A stretch of DNA of 64,000 bases from Larkinella insperata (lineage in GTDB: Bacteria > Bacteroidota > Bacteroidia > Cytophagales > Spirosomataceae): the NCBI RefSeq assembly GCF_026248825.1, contig NZ_CP110973.1, forward strand, positions 2,561,001 through 2,625,000, written 5' to 3'. The notes under the pieces are model-generated. The model was not told the DNA's origin. It saw only the letters and a list, made by a program, of their open reading frames with translations, and made no database searches. Shown piece by piece: positions 50,677 to 60,482 of this stretch (its first letter is position 1; every line of letters starts with the position of its first letter). The position numbers and the translations under genes were made by a program.

Positions 50677-53070
50677 TTACTCGTTCTTGTTGGCACCGCC
50701 CTGGCGAGCCGGGGGCTGCGTGGCCTGCTGTTGCTGCATTGGGTTTGGCGTTCTTCCTCCGCGCCCTGAACCCTGTTGTTTAAAGAGCTGAAAACGGGTG
50801 GGCTGCTGAGACTGACGCGGGAAAGCGTTGTTGTCGGTGTCAATGTCGGCAATCTCCTGGAAAGGATCCAGTGTCCACTGCACCACCCGCTTGCCCGTGG
50901 CAATCACCTTCTGAATCTGTGCATCGTTGAAGCGCCAGATCTCCGCCGGAAAACGAGCCATCGAATCCGTGCCGTCCTCAAACTGCATCCGGACAATCAC
51001 CGGCATGGGCAGGCCCCCCTTGTTCTTGACCGTCAAGGTGTAAAAGTTGTTCTTCGACTCCAGCGTCTGACGCTCTTCCTGGCTCAGACTGGACAGGTAC
51101 TCTTCGTACTTCTTCTTGTCGGCATCGGTCACCGCGTAAGGATCGTAGCGGTTGTAGAAGTCCTTCATGGTCGAGTCCTGGGCCACCACGGTCTGGGCCT
51201 GGGTGGCCGCATCGCGCATCTTGCTGATGGTCTTGGCCCGGTTCTGGGCTTCGGTGCGGGCCAGGGCCTTCTCGACTTCGGGGTTCTGGGTGTTGAGGGT
51301 AAACCAGTCGACTTCGACCAGGTCCTGATCGACGGGTTCGACGCCGTAGAACCAGCCTTTCCAGAACCAGTCCAGGTCCACGCCCGAGGCATCTTCCAGG
51401 GTGCGGAAGAAGTCGGCGGGGGTGGGGTTTTTGAAGCGCCAGCGGTTGGCGTACTCCTTGAAGGCGTAGTCGAACAGCTCGCGACCCATGACGGTTTCGC
51501 GCAGAATATTCAGGGCAACCGCCGGTTTGTCGTAAGCATTCGGACCAAATTGCAGGATGTTGTCCGACGAGGTCATGATGGGCGACAACTGGGACGGTTC
51601 CGACTTCATGTACGGAATGATGCGATAGGGTTCGCCGAAATCGCTGGGAAAGTTGTAATCCCATTCTTTCTCGGCCAGATATTGGCAAAAACTATTCAGT
51701 CCTTCATCCATCCAGGTCCACTGCCGCTCGTCGGAGTTGACGATCATGGGGAAAAAGTTGTGGCCCACTTCGTGGATAATCACCCCGATCATACCGGCTT
51801 TGGTCGCTTCCGAATAGGTGCCGTCGGATTCGGGCCGCCCGCCGTTGAAGCTGATCATCGGGTATTCCATCCCGCCGTACCGCGTCGCATGGCAGGAGAT
51901 GGCCACCGGGTAGGGATACTTGAAGGTCCGGTTTCCGTAGGATTTGAGCGTGTGCTCCACTGCCCGGGTCGAATATTGTTCCCACAGCGGGTTGCCTTCC
52001 TTGGGGTAAAAAGACATGCTCCAGATTTTGCGGCCATCGCCGTAGACATCGGTTTGCATGGCGTCCCAGATGAATTTACGGGAGGAGGCAAAGGCAAAGT
52101 CGCGCACGTTATCGGCTTTGTAAATCCAGGTTTTCTTGCCGGTTGGCTTGGCATTGGCGCCCCCGGCTTTTTCGGCGGCTACCGCTTCATCCTGAGTGAC
52201 AATTTTAACGGGCGTTTTCGAAGTCGATGCCTTTTGCAGCCGCTGGAGTTGCGTGGGGGTCAGCACCTGTTTATAGTTCAGGCATTCACCGGTCGAGCCA
52301 ACAATGTGGTCATTCGGTACGGTGATGGCTACTTTGTAGTTGCCGAAGATGAGCGTGAACTCACCCTGCCCCAGAAACTGCTTGTTTTGCCAGCCGTTGA
52401 CGTCGTCGTAGGCGCACAGCCGGGGAAACCAGTGGGCAATAAAGTAATTGCGGTTGCCATCTTCCGGGAAGAATTCGTAACCGCTACGGCCATAATACTC
52501 TGTAATCAAGTAGTTCCAGGCAACGTTGAAGCTAAACTGCTGGCCCGGTTTCAGGGGCGTCGGCAGGTCGATGCGCATCATCGTCTGGTTGATGGTATAG
52601 GGCAGTTTTTTGCCCGCTTTGTCGGTAACGGCGGTAATGTTATAGCCGAATTTTTCAGAGTCCGGTTCCAGATTTCGCAATTGCCGCAGGCTGGCGCCGT
52701 TTGGGCTGATTTTGTTGAGTGCGGATGTAGAGCCGATGGCGCCTTCAGCAAACAGATTCTGGTCGAGCTGGAGCCAGATATACTTCAGTTCATCGGGCGA
52801 GTTGTTGAAATACGTAACCACCTCCGAACCAATGATTTTCTTGTTCGTGTCGTCCAACTCAACCTTGATGTCATAATCGGCCCGGTTCTGAAAAAAGTCC
52901 CGGCCGGGTGAGCCGGAAGCCGTGCGGAACGTGTTGGGCGTCGGCAGCTGGGGGCCTAGTTGCTCAAAGCGGTTGTTGGCCTTGTAGCTGGGAGAGGAGG
53001 GGGCCTGCGCCCAGACGGCTACAGACAGGCTGATGAATACCGCAATCAGCGCGGAGATTCTCATGCTCAT
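50677..53070 (-). CDS. M1-family metallopeptidase (gluzincin)
   Basis: A 797-residue exported peptidase with signal peptide (ends ~VAVWAQ). The zinc site is complete: H433-E434-x-x-H437 and, 18 residues later, E456 in WMDEGLNS. The substrate-binding GxMEN motif is present as GGMEYP, a form frequent in Bacteroidota members. After the catalytic domain comes a beta-rich part and a low-complexity tail rich in Gln, Gly, Pro and Arg (last ~35 residues). ATG 53070 (or 53064) is chosen because codons upstream overlap the promoter. It should be an aminopeptidase or related endopeptidase acting in the periplasm or outside the cell. It lies downstream of the DUF885 gene on the same strand. Confidence 0.93.
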   Translation of the reverse strand: MSMRISALIAVFISLSVAVWAQAPSSPSYKANNRFEQLGPQLPTPNTFRTASGSPGRDFFQNRADYDIKVELDDTNKKIIGSEVVTYFNNSPDELKYIWLQLDQNLFAEGAIGSTSALNKISPNGASLRQLRNLEPDSEKFGYNITAVTDKAGKKLPYTINQTMMRIDLPTPLKPGQQFSFNVAWNYLITEYYGRSGYEFFPEDGNRNYFIAHWFPRLCAYDDVNGWQNKQFLGQGEFTLIFGNYKVAITVPNDHIVGSTGECLNYKQVLTPTQLQRLQKASTSKTPVKIVTQDEAVAAEKAGGANAKPTGKKTWIYKADNVRDFAFASSRKFIWDAMQTDVYGDGRKIWSMSFYPKEGNPLWEQYSTRAVEHTLKSYGNRTFKYPYPVAISCHATRYGGMEYPMISFNGGRPESDGTYSEATKAGMIGVIIHEVGHNFFPMIVNSDERQWTWMDEGLNSFCQYLAEKEWDYNFPSDFGEPYRIIPYMKSEPSQLSPIMTSSDNILQFGPNAYDKPAVALNILRETVMGRELFDYAFKEYANRWRFKNPTPADFFRTLEDASGVDLDWFWKGWFYGVEPVDQDLVEVDWFTLNTQNPEVEKALARTEAQNRAKTISKMRDAATQAQTVVAQDSTMKDFYNRYDPYAVTDADKKKYEEYLSSLSQEERQTLESKNNFYTLTVKNKGGLPMPVIVRMQFEDGTDSMARFPAEIWRFNDAQIQKVIATGKRVVQWTLDPFQEIADIDTDNNAFPRQSQQPTRFQLFKQQGSGRGGRTPNPMQQQQATQPPARQGGANKNE

Positions 53071-53105
53071 TTGTTGATAGAAGCTTTTGTATGACAAGTA
53101 AACAC

Positions 53106-53162
53106 GAAAGATAACGTGAATGCCCTCTGATACCAAATTTTATACTCAATTCTGTTGAGTAT
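53106..53162 (-). promoter_or_regulatory. Promoter of the M1 peptidase with adjacent palindrome
   Basis: Reading the minus strand: TTTG (53137-53134), 20 bases, TATCTTTC (53113-53106), a good Bacteroidota -33/-7 pair about 36 bases before the ATG. Immediately upstream is the perfect palindrome ATACTCAA-TTCTG-TTGAGTAT (53142-53162), well placed for an activator, or the end of the DUF885 transcript. Confidence 0.55.
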
Positions 53163-53186
53163 GCGGCTTTTACGTGATTTGTGCAG

Positions 53187-54905
53187 CTAGTTTGCCTTAT
53201 CATAAAACCGCCACGACGTTTTGAAGTCCTTGCTCAATTTCTGGTCTGTCAGAATGGCGCGGATCATCTCGACGGGCAGGGAGTTCATCTGTAAAATGGC
53301 GTCGTGAAATTGCTTGTACGTCATTTTTTTAGTGTCTACCAGTTCTTTTTTCAGGGCGTAAAACTGGAAACCGCCGGTCATATACGCCAACTGGTACAGC
53401 GGAGGATAGCCCCCTACGAACGACCGGCGCACTTCGCCCTCGGCATTGGCCCGTTCATGCCCCACCCGGTCGACCAGAAAATCGATGCACTGTTGCGGTG
53501 ACCATTTGCCGAGGTGGTAGTTGAGCGAGAAAATAATCCGGGCGCAGCGGTGCATCCGCCAGAACAACATCCCGATCCGGTCTTCCGGCGACTGCGGAAA
53601 GCCCAGATCCCACAAAATCATCTCCCAGTACAGCGCCCAGCCTTCCGTCCAGAACGGGGTGCGGAAATGGCGGTACGTTTTGTAGCGGTTGTTCATGAAG
53701 CCCTGCAGGTGATGCCCGGCAATGAGTTCGTGGTGCACCGTAGAGCGCGAGAAATGCGGGTTGTTGCCGCGCATGCTCATCAGCTTGTCCTCGTGTTCCA
53801 TCGCATCGGTTGGATACGAGATCAGGATGGTTTCCCCACCCAGAAAAAACGGACTCACTTTCTGCCGTTCGGGCGACATCATCTGCATCCGCCACGTTTC
53901 TTCCGCAATCGGCGGGATCGTGATCAGGTCTTTCTGTTTCAGAAACGCAATCGACTCGGTGTAAAGCCGTAAGATCAGTTCCGGCTGTTTTCCGGCGGGA
54001 ACAGCGGTATTTTTAACCTTTTCCTGGGCGGCTTTCCAGTCGGTACCAAACCCCATCTCCTTCGACGCTTTCAGGAGTTCGCGGTCGCACCAGGCAAACT
54101 CGCGGTTGGCAATGTCGACGAGTTCTTCCGGCGAATACGGAATCAGCTCAACTTTCAGTTGCCGCAGCAGTTCCTCACGGCCCACGGCAATGCCTGCAAT
54201 TCCGCTATCGTCTTTCACTGGAGCCGCATCCCGGACTTTTTTGGTCAGCAAAGCCGTGTAGGCCGTCAGCAGGCTGTCGGTTTTGCGGTAGGGTTGGGGC
54301 ACCCACCAGCTAAACTGCGGGTCGTAGGCGTTGTAAAAGGAAAAGACGCTTTTCAGGGCGGCCTGCAAACCTTTGGCGGTTTCTTCGGCGCGTCGGGCCA
54401 GCGCGGGGTCCATTTTCTCCGTTTTTTCGAGTTCTTTCCGGGCCGCCAGGATTTCTTTGCCGATGCCGTTCAAATCCGCGGCCACCTGTTCGGCCACCAG
54501 CGGCATTCCGCGCCGACGGAGTTTTTCGAGCGCGTAAATTTTGTCGGCAAACGGAAACCAGTTTTTAGTCTGATTAATTTCCTTTTCTTCGTTGGCTAGA
54601 TCCTGCAGTTCATTCCGCAGGTCGCGCTGGAACAGCAGATAATCTACCCGGCTGTCGGTGCTCATCCGGTCGAAATCCAGTTGACCCAACTGCCGCAAAT
54701 AATCGGTATAGAACATCTTGAATCGCTCCCGGCGTTCGGGTGAGTTTTCCACGGTGTAAAACCGGCGGAGACTGCCCCAATCCGCTTCGTACTGCGTCAA
54801 CAGATGGTGCACATCGCTCGTTTGGCGGTATAAACCGGGGGCGGGCTGAGCCAATACTATTGTTGAAAAAGCCGTAAGCAGGAGTGAAAGCAGGCGGGTT
54901 TTCAT
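53187..54905 (-). CDS. DUF885-family protein, probable metallopeptidase
   Basis: A 572-residue, largely helical exported protein (signal peptide ends near VLAQP, residue ~21). DUF885 members carry a zinc-type motif; here it is VHHELIAGHHLQG, with candidate ligands in the H-E and G-H-H pairs and a later glutamate in WTEGWALYWE. The length is typical for the family. It lies upstream of the M1 peptidase in the same direction but with a separate promoter between, so the two may act on related peptides without being strictly one operon. Enzymatic activity is inferred from the motif. Confidence 0.9.
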   Translation of the reverse strand: MKTRLLSLLLTAFSTIVLAQPAPGLYRQTSDVHHLLTQYEADWGSLRRFYTVENSPERRERFKMFYTDYLRQLGQLDFDRMSTDSRVDYLLFQRDLRNELQDLANEEKEINQTKNWFPFADKIYALEKLRRRGMPLVAEQVAADLNGIGKEILAARKELEKTEKMDPALARRAEETAKGLQAALKSVFSFYNAYDPQFSWWVPQPYRKTDSLLTAYTALLTKKVRDAAPVKDDSGIAGIAVGREELLRQLKVELIPYSPEELVDIANREFAWCDRELLKASKEMGFGTDWKAAQEKVKNTAVPAGKQPELILRLYTESIAFLKQKDLITIPPIAEETWRMQMMSPERQKVSPFFLGGETILISYPTDAMEHEDKLMSMRGNNPHFSRSTVHHELIAGHHLQGFMNNRYKTYRHFRTPFWTEGWALYWEMILWDLGFPQSPEDRIGMLFWRMHRCARIIFSLNYHLGKWSPQQCIDFLVDRVGHERANAEGEVRRSFVGGYPPLYQLAYMTGGFQFYALKKELVDTKKMTYKQFHDAILQMNSLPVEMIRAILTDQKLSKDFKTSWRFYDKAN

Positions 54906-55209
54906 AAAAAGACAGACGGTCGGGACCGGACGTTGCGGGTCGGATTAGGAATACTTGAATCAGTCTGGAAAATAAACGCGGAAAACCATCCATTCCCAAA
55001 TTTTTAGTAACTTTTACGGCTAAAATGAAACATCTTATTCTTTTTGGTTAGCTATAGACAGTTTTTTTGCGGTCTGAAAAATGAGCTAAGTGGCTATTTT
55101 CTAGGCCACTTTAAAAAAAATATAAAAAAAGTTAAATTCGGACTCAGGGTACCAAGCGGCCTACTTGTCTTTTAAGGCAGGCCGGAATTCGGCAGTTTTT
55201 GCGATTTCT
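54906..55209. other. 304-base divergent intergenic region
   Basis: No gene was found between the DUF885 gene and the second sigma gene. The right half is very AT-rich, with A-tracts at 55110-55130 separated by TAT. A hairpin AAGTGGC / GCCACTT (55088-55094 / 55105-55111) lies ~100 bases before the sigma ATG. I saw no -33/-7 pair of convincing spacing on either strand. Confidence 0.55.
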
Positions 55210-55866
55210 ATGCAACAACCCTTACTTACTTCAACAGGAATTTCTGATCCGTCGGTTTACGGCACGCACCCGAGTCCGGCAGCGCCAACGGAGGGTCAGT
55301 TAGACTGGCATCTGAACCACCTCTTTGCAACCGATCCCCGGCAGGGCTGTGAGCTGTTGTTCCGTAAATACTACGGAGCCATGTGTAGCCACACCATTCG
55401 GTTTGTTTATTCCAAGGAGGTCGCGGAAGATATTGTGTCGGAAATTTTTTATAATTTCTGGAAAGAAAAACTTTACCTGACCATCACCACCTCTTATCAG
55501 GCTTATCTGTTCCGGGCCGTGCGGTACCGCACCTTGAATTACCTGCGCTGGGAGTTGTCCAAATCCCGGCAGAATACCGACGCTCAAACGGTAGACCTCG
55601 CTGATTATCAGCCTTCCCCTTCCGAAATCGTTCAGTACGACGAACTGCACCGCAAGGTCGAGCAGGCCATCGATAAATTGTCCCCCCAATGCAAACGGGC
55701 CTTTCTGCTGAGCCGGTTTGAAGGCAAGAAGTACGGGGAAATTGCCGATGAACTGAACATCAACGTTAAGACGGTCGAAACGCACATGAGCAAGGCGCTG
55801 GCCATGCTACGGACGGTCTTGAAGGAAGAGCGGCTTTGGGTCATTGCGCTGCTATTTTGCCAATAA
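55210..55866 (+). CDS. RNA polymerase ECF sigma-70 factor
   Basis: A 218-residue ECF sigma factor. Region 2 is visible around 50-110 (LLFRKYYGAMCSHTIRFV, then AEDIVSEIFYNFW) and region 4 around 145-200 (LSPQCKRAFLLSRFEGKKYGEIADEL with NVKTVETHMSKAL as recognition helix). ATG 55210 is used; an in-frame TTG at 55165 lies upstream. It is followed by FecR (58 bases), an STN-SusC and SusD: a second complete trans-envelope switch, independent of the first (the two sigma proteins share only family-level similarity by eye). Confidence 0.95.
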   Translation: MQQPLLTSTGISDPSVYGTHPSPAAPTEGQLDWHLNHLFATDPRQGCELLFRKYYGAMCSHTIRFVYSKEVAEDIVSEIFYNFWKEKLYLTITTSYQAYLFRAVRYRTLNYLRWELSKSRQNTDAQTVDLADYQPSPSEIVQYDELHRKVEQAIDKLSPQCKRAFLLSRFEGKKYGEIADELNINVKTVETHMSKALAMLRTVLKEERLWVIALLFCQ

Positions 55867-55923
55867 ACACGGCTTTTATTGGGTCTCTCCGGAATTGCTT
55901 CCGATACAACCGATTAGATTATC

Positions 55924-56937
55924 ATGCAAGAGGTCACTAAATCACTATTGCGGGAATACCACGCCGGACGAGCTACGCCGTTACAGGTGAAGCTCATCGA
56001 GGACTGGTTGAAAAACCCCGACAACGAATCGTTATTCTACCAGGCGCTGTTCGAGTGGGAGTCCGAACACCCTCAGTATATTGTCGATACCAACACGGCT
56101 TTGACGCAGTACCGTCACTACATGGACGCAGCCGAAACGCAACCCCGGCCGCAGTCGGTGATTCTGCCTGCCGCGCCGGGCCGTCGGTTGTTTTCGCCCT
56201 GGCTGGCGGCCGCTTCGGCGCTGCTGCTGGTTTTTCTGGGTGCCTGGCTGCTGCGCGAACCCCTGCTGTACGAGACCTACTCCACGGGTTTTGGCGAAAT
56301 CAAACGGTTTGGGCTCGCCGACGGCAGCAACGTTATACTCAACGCCAACTCGACGCTGCGGGTACCCCGGTTTGCGATTGGCCGGAAAGACCGCGAAGTG
56401 TTTCTGACCGGCGAAGCGGAGTTTTCGGTGAAACATACCATCGATCACCGCCGGTTTGTGGTCCGAACCCAGCGGCAGCTCAACGTGGAAGTGCTGGGCA
56501 CGGAGTTTGTCGTTTTTGCCCGGGAGCGCGCTACGCGGGTAATGCTCATGAAAGGAAAGGTACAGCTCTCGTATCCAACCCCGGCCCATACGCCAGCCCG
56601 TCCGCTGGTGCTGCGACCCGGCGAACAGGCCACCCTCGACGCCAAAGGTCGTCTATCGATCCGGCCCGAAATCCATCCGAAGAAATACAACGCCTGGAAA
56701 GACCACCTGTTTGTATTTGACAATACCTCCCTGCGCGAAGTGGCCGACCTGATCAAGGAAAACTACGGTCTCAACGTCGACATTCAGGGAACGGACCTGG
56801 CCGGGCGGATCATCACCGGTAGCTTCAATGCCGATACCGTCGATGAGTTGCTGGATGTGCTCAAAGAATTGATGCGAATCAACGTCGTGCGGCACAAAAA
56901 CCGGGTCGTCTTCTCCGAAAAAAATCTTAAACCTTAA
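55924..56937 (+). CDS. FecR-family anti-sigma factor
   Basis: A 337-residue single-pass membrane protein: cytoplasmic N-terminal part, transmembrane helix ~91-110 (AAASALLLVFLGAWLL), periplasmic FecR domain (~120-235: FGLADGSNVILNANSTL, LTGEAEFSV, VLGTEFVVFAR) and a C-terminal STN-like domain (~255-335: NTSLREVADLIKENYGLNVDI). It is 64 residues shorter than the other FecR here because the region before the FecR core is reduced. Fourteen bases separate it from SusC. Confidence 0.95.
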   Translation: MQEVTKSLLREYHAGRATPLQVKLIEDWLKNPDNESLFYQALFEWESEHPQYIVDTNTALTQYRHYMDAAETQPRPQSVILPAAPGRRLFSPWLAAASALLLVFLGAWLLREPLLYETYSTGFGEIKRFGLADGSNVILNANSTLRVPRFAIGRKDREVFLTGEAEFSVKHTIDHRRFVVRTQRQLNVEVLGTEFVVFARERATRVMLMKGKVQLSYPTPAHTPARPLVLRPGEQATLDAKGRLSIRPEIHPKKYNAWKDHLFVFDNTSLREVADLIKENYGLNVDIQGTDLAGRIITGSFNADTVDELLDVLKELMRINVVRHKNRVVFSEKNLKP

Positions 56938-56951
56938 CACCAATCTATCCC

Positions 56952-59900
56952 ATGAAAAAAATTCTACGCTTCTGGCTTTCCGTCAGTATCGTTGTGAATG
57001 GGCAGTATGGGCTGGCACACGCTCAGATGCTGGCCCGGGCGGGAAATCAGGTCAACAAGACCACCCACGCCCCTGATCATTACTCGTTGCGTACGGTACT
57101 GACCGGTTTTAAAAACAAATACCGGGTCAACATTCTGTTTGAAAACCGGGTAGTCGAAAAACTTTCCGTTCCGGCAACGAGCCTTCCGGCCGCCGAAACC
57201 GTTGAGAATGCGCTCGAAAAGGTCCTGACGCCTTTTGGGTTAGCGTATAAAAAAGTAAAAGACCGGTCGTATATTATTGTAACGAACCGGCCCGACGCCA
57301 AAACCGTCTCCATTAATCCCATTCCGGTAGCCCCGGCCAGCCTGCCCACCGGAACCCCGGAAACACCGGGTGCCTTGTCTATGATTGCGCCGAGTACTAC
57401 CGTGTCGCAGCAGCCCAAAGATCAGGCGGTGCGCGGTACGGTGCGCGATGGTTCCAACAACCAGGCGCTGCCGGGGGTGAGCGTGGTGGTGAAAGGAACC
57501 CAGCGCGGGGCCACCACCGATGCCAATGGCAATTTCCGCGTCGATGTACCGGATCAGAATGCCGTCCTGATTTTCAGCTTCATCGGTTTCGAAACTCGGG
57601 AAGTACTGGTAGGCACCCAGAGCGTGCTCAACCTCGATCTAACCCCAACCGATCAGTCGTTGAATGAAGTAGTGGTTGTCGGGTACGGAACGCAACGGAA
57701 AGAATCGCTGACGGGCGCTATTTCGGGCATCACGAGCAAAGACCTCGACCGCGTTCACACGACGACGGTCAGTGCGGCCCTGGCCGGTAAAATTCCGGGC
57801 GTATCGTTCCGGATGGCCGACGGTCGGCCGGGTTCCAGCGCCAACATCCAGATCCGGAACCTCGGGAATCCGCTGTTCGTTATCGATGGGATTCAGAAAG
57901 ATGCCGGGCAGTTCAACAACATTTCGCCCAACGACATTGAAAGCATCACGGTCTTGAAGGATGCCAGTGCTTCGGTATACGGTTCGAGGGCGGCCAACGG
58001 GGTCGTAATCGTGACGACCAAGCGGGGCAAATCCGGTAGCCGCAACACCGTCAACATCGATTCTTATTACGGCTGGCAGAACTGGGCGCGGTTTCCCGAA
58101 ACCGTAAACGCTTACGAGTGGATGACCGGCAAAGCCGACGCCGACATCAACCAGACGGGCCGAACCAACATTACGCCCGAGGAACTGGAAAAATGGCGCG
58201 CCGGAACCGAAAAAGGGTATCAAAGCTTCGATTGGTACAAGTTTATCATCAAGCCCAACTCGCCCCAGTATTCGCTCAACGTAAACGCAACCGGTGGTTC
58301 GGACAAAATCACGTATTACCTGTCGGCCACCCGTTTGTTCCAGAATTCGGTGCTGGGCCGGGAATTTACCTTCGGCCGGACCAACATTCAGTCGAACGTA
58401 GACGCCCAGATCAGCAACCGCCTGAAAGTGGGCGTTCAGATCAACGGCCGGATCGAAAGCCGCGACAATCCCGGCGTTCCCGGCGTGGATGATTACTGGG
58501 GTCCCCGCTTTGCGCTCTTCCGCAACCGGCCCACCGAACGGCCTTTCGCCAACGATAACCCGGCGTATTTGAACGACATCGGCCACAACGACACCAACTG
58601 GGGGCTGCTCAACAAGGAGAAATCCGGTTACTGGACGGAAGACTGGCGGGTGCTGCAAACCAACTTCAATGCGGAATACCAGCTACCCATCAAAGGCTTG
58701 ACAGCCAAGGGTATGTATTCTTACTATTTTGCCGACCGACTGGTGAACGGCCACGAATACACCTACGATGCCTACACCTACAACGCCCAAACGGACCAGT
58801 ATGTCCGGACGGGCGGTAGCTCGAACCCCTGGCGGGAGCGCCGGACCGAGAAGATTATGGAGCAGGTGTTGCAGGGACAACTGAGCTATAACAATACGTT
58901 CGGCAAACACACCGTCGGTGGTACGTTTGTGGCCGAACGCATCCAGCGCCGTCGTTTGTATACGTTCCAGCACGCGGTTCCGAAAACGAACGTGCTGCCG
59001 GTGCTTCAATTTGCGGACATGGACGCCCAGGACTTTGCCGATGTAGACGAAGATCAGGCGCGGGTCGGGTACGTCGGACGGTTTACGTACGATTACGGCG
59101 GCCGGTATTTACTGGAGCTGGCGGGTCGTCAGGATGCGTCCTGGAAATTTGCGCCCGGCAAACGCTGGGGCTTCTTCCCGTCAGTATCAGCGGGTTGGCG
59201 GATCACCGAGGAAAACTTCTTTAAAGGATTGAACTGGAACGCGCTGTCAGAAGTCAAACTGCGGGCATCGTACGGTGAGCTGGGCGACGACGACATCGGT
59301 ATCGGTGCTTACGATTATATTCCGGGCTACAACTACGGTTCGTCCACGGTTATTCTGGACGGAAACGTTATCAAAGGATCGCGCGACCGGGGTGTTCCGA
59401 TCACCAATATTTCCTGGTTTACGAGTAAAATGACCGACGTGGGTCTGGATTACGCGCTCTACAACGGCCGGTTGTCCGGAACGTTCGATTACTTCTACCG
59501 GAAGCGTTCGGGCTTGCGGGGCCGGAAGTACGATGTGTTGGTTCCCAACGAGTTGGGGTATTCACTGCCGGATGAAAACGTAAACAGCGACGCGCAGGTG
59601 GGTGGTGAAGCATCGCTTTCGTACAACGGAAAAGTAAAAGAACTGACCTTCTCGGTCGGTGGTAACGTTTCGTATTCGCGCAGCCGGTTCCTGCAATCCT
59701 ACCGACCAACCTGGGGGAACTCCTGGGATCATTACCGGACCTCACAGGAAAACCGCTGGAGCGGCACCTACTGGGGCTACGAAGTCATCGGTCAGTTTCA
59801 GTCGCAGCAGCAAATCAACGAATACCCGGTTAATATCGACGGTCAGGGCAACAAAACCCTGCTGCCGGGCGACCTGATTTACAACGACGTTAACGGCGAC

Positions 59901-60464
59901 GGCCGCATCGACGGCTACGACGAACGGCCCATTGGCTACGCCCGCGATCGCAACCCCGCGGTTAACTTTGGCTTGAATCTGTCGGCGGCTTACAAAGGCT
60001 TTGATCTGAAAGTCGATTTCTCCGGCGGGACGATGTATTCCTACAACCAGGGCTGGGAAATGCGCTGGCCGTACCAGAACACGGGTAACCTGCTGGCTCA
60101 GTTCTACGATGATCGCTGGCACCGGGCCGACATTTTCAACCCGGACAGCGAGTGGATTCCCGGCAAATACCCCGCCCTGCGGTTCAACGACGGCGGCCAC
60201 AGCAACTACAACCGCAACTCGACCTTCTGGCTGACGAACGTTCGGTATATGCGGCTGCGCACGATGGAAGTAGGCTATTCGCTGCCGAAAGCCTGGCTCG
60301 AACGGGTGAAAATTCAACGGGCTCGTTTTTACGTCAATACCTTCAACCTGCTTTCGTTCGACAACGTCAGACGGCTGGGTGTTGAACCGGAAGTGATGGA
60401 CGAAAACGGTCTTCAGTATCCGCAGAACAAGTTTGTAAACGTAGGTCTTAATCTCTCCTTCTGA
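56952..60464 (+). CDS. SusC/RagA-type TonB-linked transporter with N-terminal STN domain
   Basis: An 1170-residue outer-membrane transducer. Signal peptide (to ~LAHAQ, residue 25), STN domain (~45-115: SLRTVLTGFKNKYRVNILFEN, ALEKVLTPFGLAYKKV), a Pro/Thr-rich linker, carboxypeptidase-D-like domain (~158-235), plug (VSAALAGKIPGVSFR; IESITVLKDASASVYG; AANGVVIVTTKRG) and barrel. The plug is a little shorter than in the other three SusC proteins (residues after GSSANIQIRN). STN plus the sigma/FecR genes upstream indicate substrate-triggered control. SusD begins 19 bases later. Confidence 0.96.
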   Translation: MKKILRFWLSVSIVVNGQYGLAHAQMLARAGNQVNKTTHAPDHYSLRTVLTGFKNKYRVNILFENRVVEKLSVPATSLPAAETVENALEKVLTPFGLAYKKVKDRSYIIVTNRPDAKTVSINPIPVAPASLPTGTPETPGALSMIAPSTTVSQQPKDQAVRGTVRDGSNNQALPGVSVVVKGTQRGATTDANGNFRVDVPDQNAVLIFSFIGFETREVLVGTQSVLNLDLTPTDQSLNEVVVVGYGTQRKESLTGAISGITSKDLDRVHTTTVSAALAGKIPGVSFRMADGRPGSSANIQIRNLGNPLFVIDGIQKDAGQFNNISPNDIESITVLKDASASVYGSRAANGVVIVTTKRGKSGSRNTVNIDSYYGWQNWARFPETVNAYEWMTGKADADINQTGRTNITPEELEKWRAGTEKGYQSFDWYKFIIKPNSPQYSLNVNATGGSDKITYYLSATRLFQNSVLGREFTFGRTNIQSNVDAQISNRLKVGVQINGRIESRDNPGVPGVDDYWGPRFALFRNRPTERPFANDNPAYLNDIGHNDTNWGLLNKEKSGYWTEDWRVLQTNFNAEYQLPIKGLTAKGMYSYYFADRLVNGHEYTYDAYTYNAQTDQYVRTGGSSNPWRERRTEKIMEQVLQGQLSYNNTFGKHTVGGTFVAERIQRRRLYTFQHAVPKTNVLPVLQFADMDAQDFADVDEDQARVGYVGRFTYDYGGRYLLELAGRQDASWKFAPGKRWGFFPSVSAGWRITEENFFKGLNWNALSEVKLRASYGELGDDDIGIGAYDYIPGYNYGSSTVILDGNVIKGSRDRGVPITNISWFTSKMTDVGLDYALYNGRLSGTFDYFYRKRSGLRGRKYDVLVPNELGYSLPDENVNSDAQVGGEASLSYNGKVKELTFSVGGNVSYSRSRFLQSYRPTWGNSWDHYRTSQENRWSGTYWGYEVIGQFQSQQQINEYPVNIDGQGNKTLLPGDLIYNDVNGDGRIDGYDERPIGYARDRNPAVNFGLNLSAAYKGFDLKVDFSGGTMYSYNQGWEMRWPYQNTGNLLAQFYDDRWHRADIFNPDSEWIPGKYPALRFNDGGHSNYNRNSTFWLTNVRYMRLRTMEVGYSLPKAWLERVKIQRARFYVNTFNLLSFDNVRRLGVEPEVMDENGLQYPQNKFVNVGLNLSF

Positions 60465-60482
60465 TTTTAACCATCTTCAGCG

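Noticed and set aside
50776..52911. A 711-codon open frame on the plus strand over the M1 peptidase
   Set aside because: It is antisense to a peptidase with an intact HExxH-18-E site. The predicted protein has no recognisable motif and a skewed composition.
55085..55130. Terminator for the minus-strand DUF885 gene or for an unseen transcript
   Set aside because: The hairpin lies upstream of the DUF885 start, not after its stop, and the A-tract is on the wrong side for plus-strand termination.
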